A DNA stretch of 64,000 nucleotides from Palsa-504 sp963769715 (GTDB taxonomy: Bacteria; Actinomycetota; Actinomycetes; Streptosporangiales; Streptosporangiaceae): the NCBI GenBank assembly GCA_963769715.1, contig CAVYNE010000025.1:186001-250000 (forward strand). The letters are read 5' to 3'. A model generated the notes under the pieces. It searched no databases, was not told where the DNA came from, and saw only the letters and a list, made by a program, of their open reading frames with translations. Of this stretch, positions 1 to 7,817 are shown piece by piece (the stretch's first letter is position 1; the number at the start of each line of letters is the position of its first letter). Position numbers and translations under genes: made by a program.

Positions 1-967
1 CCCCGTAGCCGTCCACCGGGACCGCGCCAAGCGCCGCGATGGAGTACTCGTCCAGGTCACCGGTGAGGATGATCCGGGTGTGGATGGCGCCGAGCTCGTC
101 GAGCAGCGCGCGGACCTGCCGGGCCAGCACCGGCAGGTCGCCGCTGTCGATCCGCACCGCGCCCAGGTCGCGGCCTGCCACCTCGACCGCGGTCCGCACC
201 GCCCGCGCCACGTCGTAGGTGTCCACCAGCAGCGTCGTGGCCTGGCCGAGCGCCTCGATCTGGGTCTGGAAGGCGTGCCGCTCGCTGTCGTGCACCAGGG
301 TGAAGGCGTGCGCGCTGGTGCCCGCGCTCGGGATTCCGTGCTCGTACCGCGCCCGCAGGTTCGACGTGGACGTGAAGCCGGCGATGTAGGCCGCCCGGGC
401 GCTGGCCACCGCGGCCCGCTCGTGGGTCCGCCGCGAGCCCATCTCGATCAGCGGGCGGTCGCCGGCCGCCGTCACCATCCGGGACGCGGCGGAGGCGATC
501 GCGCTGTCATGGTTGAGGATGGACAACGTGACGGTTTCCAGCAGTACCGCCTCGGCGAAGGTGCCCTCCACGACCAGGATCGGCGAGCCCGGGAAGTAAC
601 AATCCCCCTCGGAGTAACCCCAGATGTTTCCGCCGAAACGGTAGGATTCCAGGAAAGCCAGCGTCGGCTCGTCCACGATGCCGGCGCCGCCGAGGAAGTC
701 CAGGTCGACCGGGCCGAAGCGGAACCGCTCTATCGCGTCGAGCAGCCGCCCGGTGCCTGCCACGACGCCGTACCTGCGGCCGTGCGGCAGGTGCCTGGCG
801 AAAACCTCGAATACGGCCCTGCGGCCGGCCGCGCCGCTGCGCAGCGACGCCTGCAGCATGGTGAGCTCGTAGTGGTCGGTCAGCAGTGCCGTACTAAGCG
901 GGGCCGTCTCGCCTAGGGCCGTCTCGCCTAGGGCCGTCTCGGAGCCAGGCGGGGGCTGGTTGTTCAC
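1..967 (-). CDS. pncB: Nicotinate phosphoribosyltransferase, C-terminal part cut by window start
   Basis: Reading the minus strand from a GTG at 967 gives about 320 residues typical of actinobacterial PncB: an N-terminal TALLTDHYELTMLQ segment, then GDCYFPGSPILVVEG, then EMGSRRTHERAAVASARAAY and GTSAHAF. The enzyme makes nicotinate mononucleotide from nicotinate and PRPP for NAD salvage in the cytoplasm. The 3' end lies before base 1. An in-frame GTG at 979 is a possible earlier start; neither has a strong Shine-Dalgarno. The gene is divergent from clpS, as pncB1 is in Mycobacterium tuberculosis. The first ~20 residues contain a short repeat (GETAL twice) absent from the conserved core. Confidence 0.93.
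   Translation of the reverse strand, partial: MNNQPPPGSETALGETALGETAPLSTALLTDHYELTMLQASLRSGAAGRRAVFEVFARHLPHGRRYGVVAGTGRLLDAIERFRFGPVDLDFLGGAGIVDEPTLAFLESYRFGGNIWGYSEGDCYFPGSPILVVEGTFAEAVLLETVTLSILNHDSAIASAASRMVTAAGDRPLIEMGSRRTHERAAVASARAAYIAGFTSTSNLRARYEHGIPSAGTSAHAFTLVHDSERHAFQTQIEALGQATTLLVDTYDVARAVRTAVEVAGRDLGAVRIDSGDLPVLARQVRALLDELGAIHTRIILTGDLDEYSIAALGAVPVDGYG
901..941. repeat. 15-bp tandem repeat in the pncB N-terminus
   Basis: The unit GGGCCGTCTCGCCTA occurs at 901-915 and 916-930, with an 11-bp partial third copy. The unit length is a multiple of three, so it encodes in-frame GETAL repeats on the minus strand near the N-terminus of PncB. It lies before the first conserved residues, so copy number could vary without harm. 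Confidence 0.85.
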
Positions 968-1013
968 GCGATTCGTCACAGGTGGAAGACTACGGAGTGG
1001 GAGGTGGGTGGTT

Positions 1014-1304
1014 GTGAGCACGGCGCCCGCTGAGGTGGATCTGCCGCGATCCGCCGACAAGCTGTCCCCGGACCAGCCCTGGGTCACGATCGTCTGGAAC
1101 GATCCGGTCAACCTGATGTCGTACGTGACGTACGTGTTCCAGCACGTTTTCGGCTACCCGAAGAAGAAGGCCACCAAGCTGATGCTCGACGTGCACCACA
1201 AGGGCAAGGCGGTGGTCGCCGCCGGGGCCAGGGAAGCCATGGAGCACAACGTCGAGGTCCTGCACGGCTACGGCCTGTGGGCCACAGTGAACCAGGACAA
1301 GTAG
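1014..1304 (+). CDS. clpS: ATP-dependent Clp protease adaptor ClpS
   Basis: This 96-residue protein has the ClpS core: WVTIVWNDPVNLMSYVTYVF, then FGYPKKKATKLMLDVHHKGKA and AREAMEHNVEVLHGYGLWATV. ClpS binds the N-domain of ClpC/ClpA and delivers N-degron substrates to the Clp protease. The asparagine-aspartate pair of the substrate pocket (WNDPVN) is present. I chose the GTG at 1014 because GGGAGGTGGG lies 5-14 bp upstream; an open frame continues back to 960 but without conservation. It starts a co-directional run with the DUF2017 gene 9 bp downstream, the same order as Rv1331-Rv1332. Confidence 0.95.
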   Translation: MSTAPAEVDLPRSADKLSPDQPWVTIVWNDPVNLMSYVTYVFQHVFGYPKKKATKLMLDVHHKGKAVVAAGAREAMEHNVEVLHGYGLWATVNQDK

Positions 1305-1313
1305 CCAGCAGAC

Positions 1314-1901
1314 ATGGAGCCGTTCCGGTCGGTCCGCGGTGGCGGCGCGCGCGCCTGGCTCGCCGCGGCCGAGGCGTCCCTGCTGCGCAGCCTGGTCGGC
1401 CAGATCATGTCCCTGGTCGACCCCGAGGGCCCCACAGATAACACGGCAGGTAACACGGCGGACAACCTAGCGGACACCGCCGATCCCGGCCTGGCCGCCC
1501 TCGAGGCGATGGTGCACGGGCCGGGGGCGGACAAGATCCCCGAGGACCCGGTGCTGGCCCGGCTGCTGCCCGACGGGTACCGCGACGACCCGGACGCGGC
1601 CGGGGAGTTCCGCCGGTACACCGAGCCCGCGCTGCGCAGCGCCAAGCACGCCGCCGCCCAGGAGATGCTGGACACGCTGCCGGAGGCGGGCGGCCGTATC
1701 CAGCTGACCCAGGACCAGGCCCTGTCGTGGCTCAAGGCGCTGAACGACGTCCGGCTCGCGCTCGGGGTCCGGCTGGGCGTCACCGAGGACTTCGAGGAGC
1801 AGTGGGCGCGGCTGAAGCCGGATGACCCGCAGTGGACCGCGTTCGAGGTGTACGCCTGGCTCGGCGCGGTGCAGGAATCGCTGGTCCAGGCACTAGCCTG
1901 A
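1314..1901 (+). CDS. DUF2017 family protein
   Basis: The product is 195 residues and matches the DUF2017 family (Rv1332 type) by its N-terminal EASLLRSLVGQIMSLV segment, the LLPDGYRDDPDAAGEFRRYTE motif and the C-terminal DFEEQWARL...FEVYAWLGAVQESLV block. A variable linker carrying repeated DNT/ADN residues sits at residues 40-60. The function is not known. Its fixed position between clpS and mec in actinobacteria suggests a link to proteolysis or to the cysteine pathway, but this is only context. No clear Shine-Dalgarno precedes the ATG. Confidence 0.9.
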   Translation: MEPFRSVRGGGARAWLAAAEASLLRSLVGQIMSLVDPEGPTDNTAGNTADNLADTADPGLAALEAMVHGPGADKIPEDPVLARLLPDGYRDDPDAAGEFRRYTEPALRSAKHAAAQEMLDTLPEAGGRIQLTQDQALSWLKALNDVRLALGVRLGVTEDFEEQWARLKPDDPQWTAFEVYAWLGAVQESLVQALA

Positions 1902-1907
1902 CTGATC

Positions 1908-2315
1908 ATGCTGACGATCTCGCGCGCGCTGTACGACCAGATCGTGGCTCACGCCCGCGCCGACCACCCGGACGAGGCCTGCGGCGTGCTGGCCGGCCCG
2001 GCCGGGAGCGACCGCCCGGAACGGTTCATCGCCATGATGAACGCCGAACGATCCCCGACCTTCTACCGCTTCGACTCCGCCGAGCAGTTCCAGGTGTGGC
2101 GCGAGATGGACGACAACGACGAGGAACCGGTCGTCATCTACCACTCGCACACCGCCACTGAGGCGTACCCGTCGCGGACCGACGTCTCCTACGCCAGCGA
2201 GCCGCAGGCGCACTACGTGCTGGTGTCGACCAGGGACGAGGATGCGACGGAGTTCCGCTCCTACCGGATCGTGGACGGCGCGGTCACCGAGGAGCCGGTG
2301 TCCGTGGTGGGATGA
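1908..2315 (+). CDS. mec: JAMM/MPN metalloprotease, Mec (CysO-cysteine peptidase) type
   Basis: The 135-residue protein has a complete JAMM zinc site: Glu23 (PDEACG), His79-x-His81 (YHSH) and Asp92 (SRTDV). In M. tuberculosis, Mec releases cysteine from the CysO-cysteine adduct made by CysM. The gene starts 6 bp after the DUF2017 stop, and the carrier and synthase genes follow directly, so the local set is complete. An alternative or extra role is trimming of the carrier tail, since the carrier encoded next has two residues after its glycine pair. Confidence 0.93.
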   Translation: MLTISRALYDQIVAHARADHPDEACGVLAGPAGSDRPERFIAMMNAERSPTFYRFDSAEQFQVWREMDDNDEEPVVIYHSHTATEAYPSRTDVSYASEPQAHYVLVSTRDEDATEFRSYRIVDGAVTEEPVSVVG

Positions 2316-2388
2316 TGCCCGGAATGATTCGGGCGGCGGGCGGGTTGGACGCCTAGGACTGACCAGATAACCCAGTGGAGCGTTGTTC

Positions 2389-2667
2389 ATGGCCATCGAG
2401 GTTCGCATCCCGACGATCCTGCGTACGTACACCGACGGTGCCAAGCAAGTCGAGGGGACCGGATCCACGCTCGGCGAGCTGTTCACCGACCTGGAGCAAC
2501 GACACGGCGGCCTGCGGGAACGCCTGGTCGACGGCGGTGGCCTGCGGCGTTTCGTCAACGTGTACCTGAACGACGAGGACGTCCGCTTCACCGGCGGCCT
2601 GGACACCCCGGTCAAGGACGGCGACACGGTGACCGTGCTGCCCGCGGTGGCCGGCGGCGCCCGCTAG
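2389..2667 (+). CDS. cysO: MoaD/ThiS-like sulfur carrier protein, CysO type
   Basis: The 92-residue beta-grasp protein begins MAIEVRIPTILRTY and ends LPAVAGGAR. The ubiquitin-like core and the LPAVAGG end match CysO, which carries a C-terminal thiocarboxylate used by CysM to make cysteine. The ATG at 2389 is preferred over an in-frame TTG two codons earlier because of spacing from GTGGAG at 2375-2380. The odd feature is the tail: the open frame continues with Ala-Arg after Gly-Gly, so the glycine carboxylate would have to be freed by a peptidase before thiocarboxylation. The adjacent JAMM protease is the obvious candidate. Confidence 0.9.
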   Translation: MAIEVRIPTILRTYTDGAKQVEGTGSTLGELFTDLEQRHGGLRERLVDGGGLRRFVNVYLNDEDVRFTGGLDTPVKDGDTVTVLPAVAGGAR

Positions 2668-2673
2668 GGTCCC

Positions 2674-2690
2674 GCCGCAACGGCCTTTTT
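2674..2690 (+). terminator. Weak terminator-like hairpin between cysO and cysM
   Basis: GCCG-CAA-CGGC (2674-2684) is followed by C and five T residues, an unusual run in this GC-rich DNA. The stem is only 4 bp, so this may be at most a partial terminator. The sequence TATACC just after it could instead be a weak promoter -10 element for cysM. Confidence 0.3.
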
Positions 2691-2710
2691 ATACCGAACG
2701 GACCGGGGTA

Positions 2711-3658
2711 ATGCGCTACGAGAACCTGCTTGACTCGCTCGGCCACACGCCCCTGGTCGGATTGCCCCGTCTGTCGCCATCGAGCGATGTGCGGCTATGG
2801 GCCAAGCTGGAGGACAGGAACCCGACGGGGTCGGTCAAGGACCGCGCCGCGTTCTTCATGATCGCCCAGGCGGAGAAGGACGGGCTGCTCTCGCCGGGAT
2901 CGACGATCCTGGAGCCCACCTCGGGGAACACCGGCATATCCCTGGCCATGGTGGCCAAACTGCGCGGCTACCGGGTGGTCGTGGTCATGCCGGAGAACAC
3001 CAGTGAGGAGCGCCGCCAGCTGCTGCGGATGTACGGCGCCGAGATCATCGGCTCGCCGGCCGCGGGCGGCTCCAACGAGGCGGTCCGGGTGGCCAAGCAG
3101 ATCGCCGCCGAGCACCCCGACTGGGTGATGCTCTACCAGTACGGCAACGAGGCGAACGTCCGCGCGCACTACGAGGGGACCGGGCCGGAAATCCTGACCG
3201 ACCTGCCCGAGATCACCCACTTCGTCGCGGGCCTGGGCACCACCGGCACGCTCATGGGCGTCGGCCGCTACCTGCGCGAGCACAAGCCGGACGTCAAGAT
3301 CGTCGCGGCCGAGCCGCGGTACGGCGAGCTGGTCTACGGGCTGCGCAACGTGGACGAGGGCTTCGTCCCCGAGCTCTACGACGAGTCCGTGCTGACCACT
3401 CGGTTCTCGGTGTCCTCGGCCGACGCGCTGCGCCGGACCAGGGAGCTGATCGCGGCCGAGGGCATCTTCGCGGGCATCTCGGCGGGCGCCGCCCTGCACG
3501 CCGGCCTGGGCATGGCGGCCAAGGCGGTCGCCGCGGGCGAGCGCGCCGACATCGTGGTCCTGGTCGCCGACGGCGGCTGGAAGTACCTGTCCACCGGCGC
3601 CTACTCCGGCACCCTGGACGAGGCCGAAGCTCAGCTGGAAGGTCAGCTCTGGGCGTGA
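2711..3658 (+). CDS. cysM: PLP-dependent cysteine synthase, CysO-dependent CysM type
   Basis: The 315-residue protein is a fold-type II PLP enzyme. Lys43 in TGSVKDRAA is the PLP lysine, TSGNTGIS binds substrate, and GLGTTGTLMG binds the PLP phosphate. The C-terminal half closely resembles M. tuberculosis CysM (YGLRNVDEGFVPELYD, FAGISAGAALHA, GWKYLSTGAYSGTL, ending EGQLWA). That enzyme uses O-phosphoserine and CysO thiocarboxylate, and the arginine of the LRN motif is linked to phosphoserine specificity. The neighbouring carrier and peptidase support this reading over a plain O-acetylserine sulfhydrylase. Confidence 0.93.
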   Translation: MRYENLLDSLGHTPLVGLPRLSPSSDVRLWAKLEDRNPTGSVKDRAAFFMIAQAEKDGLLSPGSTILEPTSGNTGISLAMVAKLRGYRVVVVMPENTSEERRQLLRMYGAEIIGSPAAGGSNEAVRVAKQIAAEHPDWVMLYQYGNEANVRAHYEGTGPEILTDLPEITHFVAGLGTTGTLMGVGRYLREHKPDVKIVAAEPRYGELVYGLRNVDEGFVPELYDESVLTTRFSVSSADALRRTRELIAAEGIFAGISAGAALHAGLGMAAKAVAAGERADIVVLVADGGWKYLSTGAYSGTLDEAEAQLEGQLWA

Positions 3659-3679
3659 GGCCGGCTGCCTGAGGCCATA

Positions 3680-4444
3680 ATGGCTGGCATGCGCGTGACC
3701 GTGGTCGGATGTGCCGGGAGCTTCCCCGGGCCGGACAGCCCGGCGTCCTGTTACCTGCTCGAGGCCGAAGGCTTCCGGCTGGTCCTCGACCTGGGCAACG
3801 GCGCGCTCGGGGTCCTGCAGCGGTTCGCCGAACTGTTCAGCGTGGACGCGATCTGCCTGAGCCACCTGCACGCCGATCACTGCGTCGACCTGGGGTCCTA
3901 CTGGGTGGCCCGGCAGTACGCGCCGGACGGGCCACGGCCGCCCATCGGGGTGTACGGCCCGCCAGGCACGGCGGAGCGAGTCGCGGGGTTCGGCGGCGAG
4001 GGCCTGGCGGCGGTCCAGGCCCGGTTCGGCTTCGCCGACCTCGCGCCCGGCGCCTTCGAGATCGGGCCGTTCCGGGTCGCCGTCGACCATGTGAACCACC
4101 CGGTGGAGACGTTCGGCTTCCGGGTGGAGCACGCGGGCTGGCGGCTGGCCTACTCCGGCGACACAGGGGAGTCCGACGCGCTGGTCCGGCTGGCCGAGGG
4201 GGCCGATTTGCTGCTGTGCGAGGCGTCGTTCCTCGACGGGCCCGGCTACCGGCCGAACCTGCACCTGACCGCGCGGCAGGCGGCCGAGCACGCGACCCGG
4301 GCCGGGGTCGGGCAATTGGTGCTCACCCACCTGGTGCCGTGGAACGACCGGGACCAGACGCTGGCCGAGGCGTCGCAGGCTTACCGGGGCCCGCTGTCCC
4401 TGGCCGCCTCGGGCCTGGTGCTCGGGCCTGCGGGGCCCCGATAG
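3680..4444 (+). CDS. Metallo-beta-lactamase-fold hydrolase, Rv1339-like
   Basis: The 254-residue protein has the HLHADHC motif (His62, His64, Asp66, His67), a second metal-site histidine in VDHVNHPVETFGFRV, Asp in YSGDTGES and a final THL histidine. It matches the actinobacterial Rv1339 family found next to rph. Rv1339 has been described as an atypical cyclic-AMP phosphodiesterase, so a nucleotide phosphodiesterase is likely, though RNase Z-type activity cannot be excluded from sequence. The first ATG has GAGG upstream; a second ATG three codons later is possible. The rhomboid and murI genes found near it in mycobacteria are absent here. Confidence 0.88.
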   Translation: MAGMRVTVVGCAGSFPGPDSPASCYLLEAEGFRLVLDLGNGALGVLQRFAELFSVDAICLSHLHADHCVDLGSYWVARQYAPDGPRPPIGVYGPPGTAERVAGFGGEGLAAVQARFGFADLAPGAFEIGPFRVAVDHVNHPVETFGFRVEHAGWRLAYSGDTGESDALVRLAEGADLLLCEASFLDGPGYRPNLHLTARQAAEHATRAGVGQLVLTHLVPWNDRDQTLAEASQAYRGPLSLAASGLVLGPAGPR

Positions 4445-4454
4445 GCTGGGCGTC

Positions 4455-5174
4455 ATGTCACGACCCGACGGACGATCCGTCACTGAACTACGGCCGGTGA
4501 AGCTGACCCGGGGCTGGCTTGACCACGCCGAGGGGTCGGTGCTGGTGGAGTTCGGCCGCACCAGGGTGCTGTGTGCCGCGAGCGTCACCGAGGACGTGCC
4601 ACGCTGGCGGCGCGGCGGCGGGCTCGGCTGGGTGACCGCCGAGTACGCCATGCTGCCGAGGGCCACCAACACCCGCGGCGACCGCGAGTCGGTCAAGGGC
4701 CGCCTGGGCGGCCGCACCCAGGAGATATCCCGGCTGGTCGGGCGCTCGCTGCGGGCCTGCGTGGACTACAAGGCGCTGGGCGAGAACACCATCGTCATCG
4801 ACTGCGACGTGCTGCAGGCCGACGGCGGCACCCGCACCGCCGCGGTGACCGGCGGGTACGTCGCGCTGGCCGACGCCGTGGCCTGGCTCAAGGGCCGGAA
4901 GCGGACCAAGGGCGACCCGCTGCTCACCTCGGTGTCCGCGGTCAGCGTGGGCATCGTGGACGGCGAGCCCCGGCTCGACCTGTGCTACGAGGAGGACGTG
5001 GCCGCGCAGACCGACATGAACGTGGTGTGCACGGCCAGCGGCGACTTCGTGGAGATCCAGGGCACCGCCGAGCAGGAGCCGTTCAGCCGCGACCTGCTCG
5101 GCCAGCTGCTCGATCTCGCCGTAGCGGGCTGTGGCGAGCTGACCAGCCTGCAGCGTGAAGCCCTCGGTGGATAA
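4455..5174 (+). CDS. rph: Ribonuclease PH
   Basis: The 239-residue product has the RNase PH layout: an N-terminal basic patch (RPVKLTRGWLDHAEGSVLVEFGRTRVLC), the EYAMLPRATNTR and GRTQEISRLVGRSLRA motifs, and the DCDVLQADGGTRTAAVTGGYVAL block with phosphate-binding and catalytic acidic residues. It is a phosphorolytic 3'-to-5' exoribonuclease that trims tRNA 3' ends. The start is an ATG 10 bp after the previous gene. The stop overlaps the following rdgB reading frame by 20 bp, implying translational coupling. Confidence 0.96.
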   Translation: MSRPDGRSVTELRPVKLTRGWLDHAEGSVLVEFGRTRVLCAASVTEDVPRWRRGGGLGWVTAEYAMLPRATNTRGDRESVKGRLGGRTQEISRLVGRSLRACVDYKALGENTIVIDCDVLQADGGTRTAAVTGGYVALADAVAWLKGRKRTKGDPLLTSVSAVSVGIVDGEPRLDLCYEEDVAAQTDMNVVCTASGDFVEIQGTAEQEPFSRDLLGQLLDLAVAGCGELTSLQREALGG

Positions 5175-5796
5175 CACCGTCGTGCTGGCCACCAGGAACG
5201 CCGCCAAGCTGCATGAGCTGGCCCGGATTCTGGGCGCGGAAGACCACGGCGGTAAGCACATCAGGCTGGCCGGGCTTGAGGAGTTCCCCGACGCGCCCGA
5301 CGTGCCGGAGACCGGCGCCACGTTCGAGGCGAACGCGCTGCTCAAGGCGCGCGCGATCGCGGCCTGCACCGGCTTGCCCGCGGTGGCCGACGACTCCGGG
5401 CTCTGCGTGGACGCGCTCAACGGCATGCCCGGCGTGCTGTCCGCCCGCTGGGCGGGCGGCCACGGCGACGACCGGGCCAACCTGAACCTGGTGCTGGCCC
5501 AGGTGGCCGACGTGCCGGACAGTCACCTCGGCGCGCGGTTCGTCTGCGCCGCCGCGCTGGTCGGGCCCGGGCCCGGCGCCCGGGAGTGGGTGGTGACCGG
5601 GCAGGTCGAGGGCCGCCTGGTCCGCGAACCGCGCGGCCGCGGGGGATTCGGCTACGACCCGATCTTCCTGCCCGCCGGGTTCGGCCAGACCACCGCCGAG
5701 ATGACCCCCGAAGCCAAGGACGCGATCAGCCACCGCGGCCGCGCTTTCCGCGCGCTGACTCCGTTCATCACCGGGATATACAGGGAGGACACATGA
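5155..5796 (+). CDS. rdgB: Non-canonical purine NTP pyrophosphatase RdgB/HAM1
   Basis: The protein has the HAM1 motifs TVVLATRNAAKLHEL (substrate loop), the ETGATFEANALLKA helix, VADDSGLCVDAL (metal-binding aspartates) and GRGGFGYDPIFLPAG, then SHRGRAFRAL. It hydrolyses dITP, ITP and XTP to the monophosphates, cleaning the nucleotide pool. The GTG at 5155 overlaps rph; a GTG at 5167 (start VDNTVVLATRN) would also fit. Its stop overlaps the next gene in ATGA. Confidence 0.95.
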   Translation: MKPSVDNTVVLATRNAAKLHELARILGAEDHGGKHIRLAGLEEFPDAPDVPETGATFEANALLKARAIAACTGLPAVADDSGLCVDALNGMPGVLSARWAGGHGDDRANLNLVLAQVADVPDSHLGARFVCAAALVGPGPGAREWVVTGQVEGRLVREPRGRGGFGYDPIFLPAGFGQTTAEMTPEAKDAISHRGRAFRALTPFITGIYREDT

Positions 5797-6263
5797 CGGA
5801 CAAGCGACTCGGACCTGGCGACCCAGCCCCCGACTTCACCTTGACCGATGCCGACGGCAAACAGGTCTCGCTGTCCTCGTTCCGCGGCCAGCGGGTGATC
5901 GTGTACTTCTACCCGGCCGCGATGACTCCCGGCTGCACCACCCAAGCCTGCGATTTCCGCGACAACCTGGCCGAGCTGAACTCCGCGGGCATCACCGTGC
6001 TCGGCATCTCGCCCGACCAGCCGGCCAAGCTCGCGAAGTTCCGCGACAAGGAGAGCCTGACCTTCCCGCTGCTCTCCGACCCCGATCACGCCGTGCTCGA
6101 GGCTTACGGCGCCTACGGCGAGAAGAAGCTCTACGGCAAGACCACGGTCGGCGTGATCAGGTCCACGTTCGTGATCGACGCGGACGGCACGATCTCCAAG
6201 GCGCTGTACGGCGTCAAGGCCACCGGCCACGTCGCCCGGCTGCGGACCGAGGTCGGCGCCTAA
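5793..6263 (+). CDS. bcp: Thiol peroxidase, Bcp (PrxQ) family
   Basis: This 156-residue peroxiredoxin has the TPGCTTQACDF motif, with the peroxidatic Cys48 and a second Cys53 five residues later as in PrxQ-type Bcp enzymes. It reduces peroxides and is recycled by thioredoxin. The Gly-Asp-Pro-Ala-Pro-Asp-Phe start and the IRSTFVIDADG segment are family marks. A GGAGG at 5784-5788 serves the ATG at 5793, which overlaps the rdgB stop. It ends the housekeeping block, 39 bp before tRNA-Leu. Confidence 0.94.
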   Translation: MTDKRLGPGDPAPDFTLTDADGKQVSLSSFRGQRVIVYFYPAAMTPGCTTQACDFRDNLAELNSAGITVLGISPDQPAKLAKFRDKESLTFPLLSDPDHAVLEAYGAYGEKKLYGKTTVGVIRSTFVIDADGTISKALYGVKATGHVARLRTEVGA

Positions 6264-6302
6264 GCGGTACCGTTACTAGCGGCCAGCCACGAGCTGGCCC
6301 CA

Positions 6303-6385
6303 GCGGGCGTGGCGAAATGGCATACGCGGCAGGTTTAGGTCCTGTTGGTGGCGACACCGTGGGGGTTCGAATCCCCCCGCCCGCA
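6303..6385 (+). tRNA. tRNA-Leu (anticodon UAG)
   Basis: The acceptor stem GCGGGCG (6303-6309) pairs with CGCCCGC (6378-6384), followed by discriminator A. The anticodon stem-loop is GCAGG-TTTAGGT-CCTGT with anticodon TAG; a long variable arm follows, as expected for a class II tRNA. The T arm is GGGGG-TTCGAAT-CCCCC (6361-6377). No CCA is encoded after the discriminator: the next bases are CTC. Its 3' 21 bp plus one base are repeated at 19486-19507. Confidence 0.96.
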
Positions 6386-6386
6386 C
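6365..6386. repeat. attL-like direct repeat inside the tRNA-Leu 3' end
   Basis: These 22 bp, from the last G of the T stem through the acceptor strand, the discriminator and one more base, are identical to 19486-19507 in the same orientation. Tyrosine recombinases commonly use tRNA 3' ends as attachment sites, and the two copies bracket accessory DNA. Confidence 0.75.
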
Positions 6387-6391
6387 TCGGG

Positions 6392-6941
6392 GTTACCGAC
6401 AGAACTGCCGGTGTCGTACCGACAGAACTGCTTCGGTGAGGTGTTTCTGAGTATCGCGCGGGGTCTGACATCGGCGCTGGCTGTTGTATGACCTGGCCGG
6501 GGAGCGTCGGCGGGCCTGCTGTGGGGCTGCTGGCCGGCTTGGGGTGCGGCTGACCCGCCGGGCTGTAGGTGATCAAGGTGGCGGGAGCTGTTTGTGCCGG
6601 TCTGAATCGCCCCGACCGCACCACCCGCTGCCAGCGCGCCGGATGCCACTGCCACGCCGACCCCCCGCGACTGCACGGGCCCCTACCCGACCTGGACCCG
6701 CAAGATCAGCGGCCGGACCGTCACCAGGACCCTCACCACCGAAGACGCCGAACGGCTCCGCCCCTACTTCGACGCCCACCGCCACCTGCGCCAGCTCATC
6801 ACCGAACTCGAAGCCATCTCCATCCAGCTCGCCGGGCACCCCAGCCCACCGCACGCCCAGCCGGGAGATCAGCCCGCTTAGCGCGGGATCAGCACACCGG
6901 AAACCTGCTAAAACCACAGGTCAGCGAGTTCTGTCGGTGAC
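6392..6941. repeat. Inverted-repeat-bounded unit (IS remnant or MITE-like)
   Basis: GTTACCGACAGAACT at 6392-6406 has a 14/15 inverted match, AGTTCTGTCGGTGAC, at 6927-6941. The motif TACCGACAGAACTG also repeats directly at 6394-6407 and 6417-6430. The ~550-bp unit encloses a DUF6788 pseudogene and no transposase. This resembles an insertion sequence that lost its transposase, or a non-autonomous derivative. Confidence 0.5.
6569..6881 (+). pseudogene. DUF6788-like small protein, frameshifted
   Basis: One frame encodes CQRAGCHCHADPPRLHGP and the next frame continues PTWTRKISGRTVTRTLTTED, then a helical AERLRPYFDAHRHLRQLITE stretch, ending at TAG 6879-6881. Together they match the DUF6788 pattern, a small Cys-rich protein often found beside actinobacterial transposases. 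The break lies at the CCCC run 6680-6683, where one extra C shifts the frame. It is a pseudogene unless the run is a sequencing error or a slippage site. The 5' end is uncertain. Confidence 0.55.
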
Positions 6942-7099
6942 CCACTCCGGTCTCTCCGTTACGTTGCAGGTCAGGGCCTTAATACGAGCACGGAACTAAC
7001 CGGAGTCAGGGCGCTGATACTTACGGCGGTACTTGATCACGCTCGGACCCCCACACAGCGCGCCGAGGCCCCCGACGGCGGACGAACGCGCGGGTGTTG

Positions 7100-7800
7100 T
7101 AGTGGGACTGCCAGGCGCTGGAAGAACGCGGGGCCGTCCATCAGCCGCACCTGGTCGAACGGGTTCGCCGTAGTGTTCGCGGCCGGGTCGACCGGGACTT
7201 CGGCAGGGGGCATGTAGTCCGTGCCCCAGGCGCTGAGCGGGGTGATCGTCAGCCCGTCCTGGAACGCGTGTATCTCGGGGAAGTCCCGTGAGTCGGCGGC
7301 GGCGACCTGGACCAGCACCCAGGCGTATCGCGTGTCGCAGCGGTATGTCGCCTAGGTGTGCCGTGCCAGCCAGGCCCGGCGATCAGGCAATCACCGGCTT
7401 CCTTCCCGGTGGTGCGGGTGCCGATCGAGGCGAAGTTGTCGGTCCACATGTCCATCACCTGCGCCACCAGGTAACGCTCCTGGGTCGCCGGATGGGAGAA
7501 GACGGCTGGCTCCGCATCCAGATCGAGGGAACGCGGTAGCCCACAGAGAGTTGCGGCTGATGCGGACCACGTTCTTGAAATCGGGGTCGACGAACTCCCG
7601 CAGGCGATGGAACTGTTGACAGGCGCGCTGTATTCGCCGGATCCGGGCGCCGCGGTCATGACCCGCCTGGTCACGTCCATCATGACGAGCGGGAACCCGT
7701 AGGCGTACGCGTACATGCCGAAGACGTAGGCGATCTGCTCCCGCACCCAGCCCGCCGCCTGCCCCTTGACCTGGGTGGCAGTGGACATCGTGGACATCAC
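7100..7800 (-). pseudogene. DUF1254 protein, multiply frameshifted and truncated
   Basis: Minus-strand frames together give a DUF1254-like order: EQIAYVFGMYAYAYGFPLVM, then SLDLDAEPAVFSHPATQERY, then VAQVMDMWTDNFASIGTRTT, then (in another frame) VQVAAADSRDFPEIHAFQDG and LTITPLSAWGTDYMPP. At least three frame changes are needed, and the DUF1214 half after PAFFQRLA is missing. A good Shine-Dalgarno (GGAGGA) precedes the ATG near 7797-7800, so it was once the last gene of the DUF1269/sulfatase transcript. Its function in the intact family is unknown. Confidence 0.8.
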
Positions 7801-7817
7801 AGTCCTCCTTCCCGGCG

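Noticed and set aside
2795..4717. 640-residue minus-strand open frame across cysM and rph
   Set aside because: It is antisense to three well-supported genes, has an Arg/Pro/Gly-rich composition typical of GC-rich shadow frames, and no recognisable motif.
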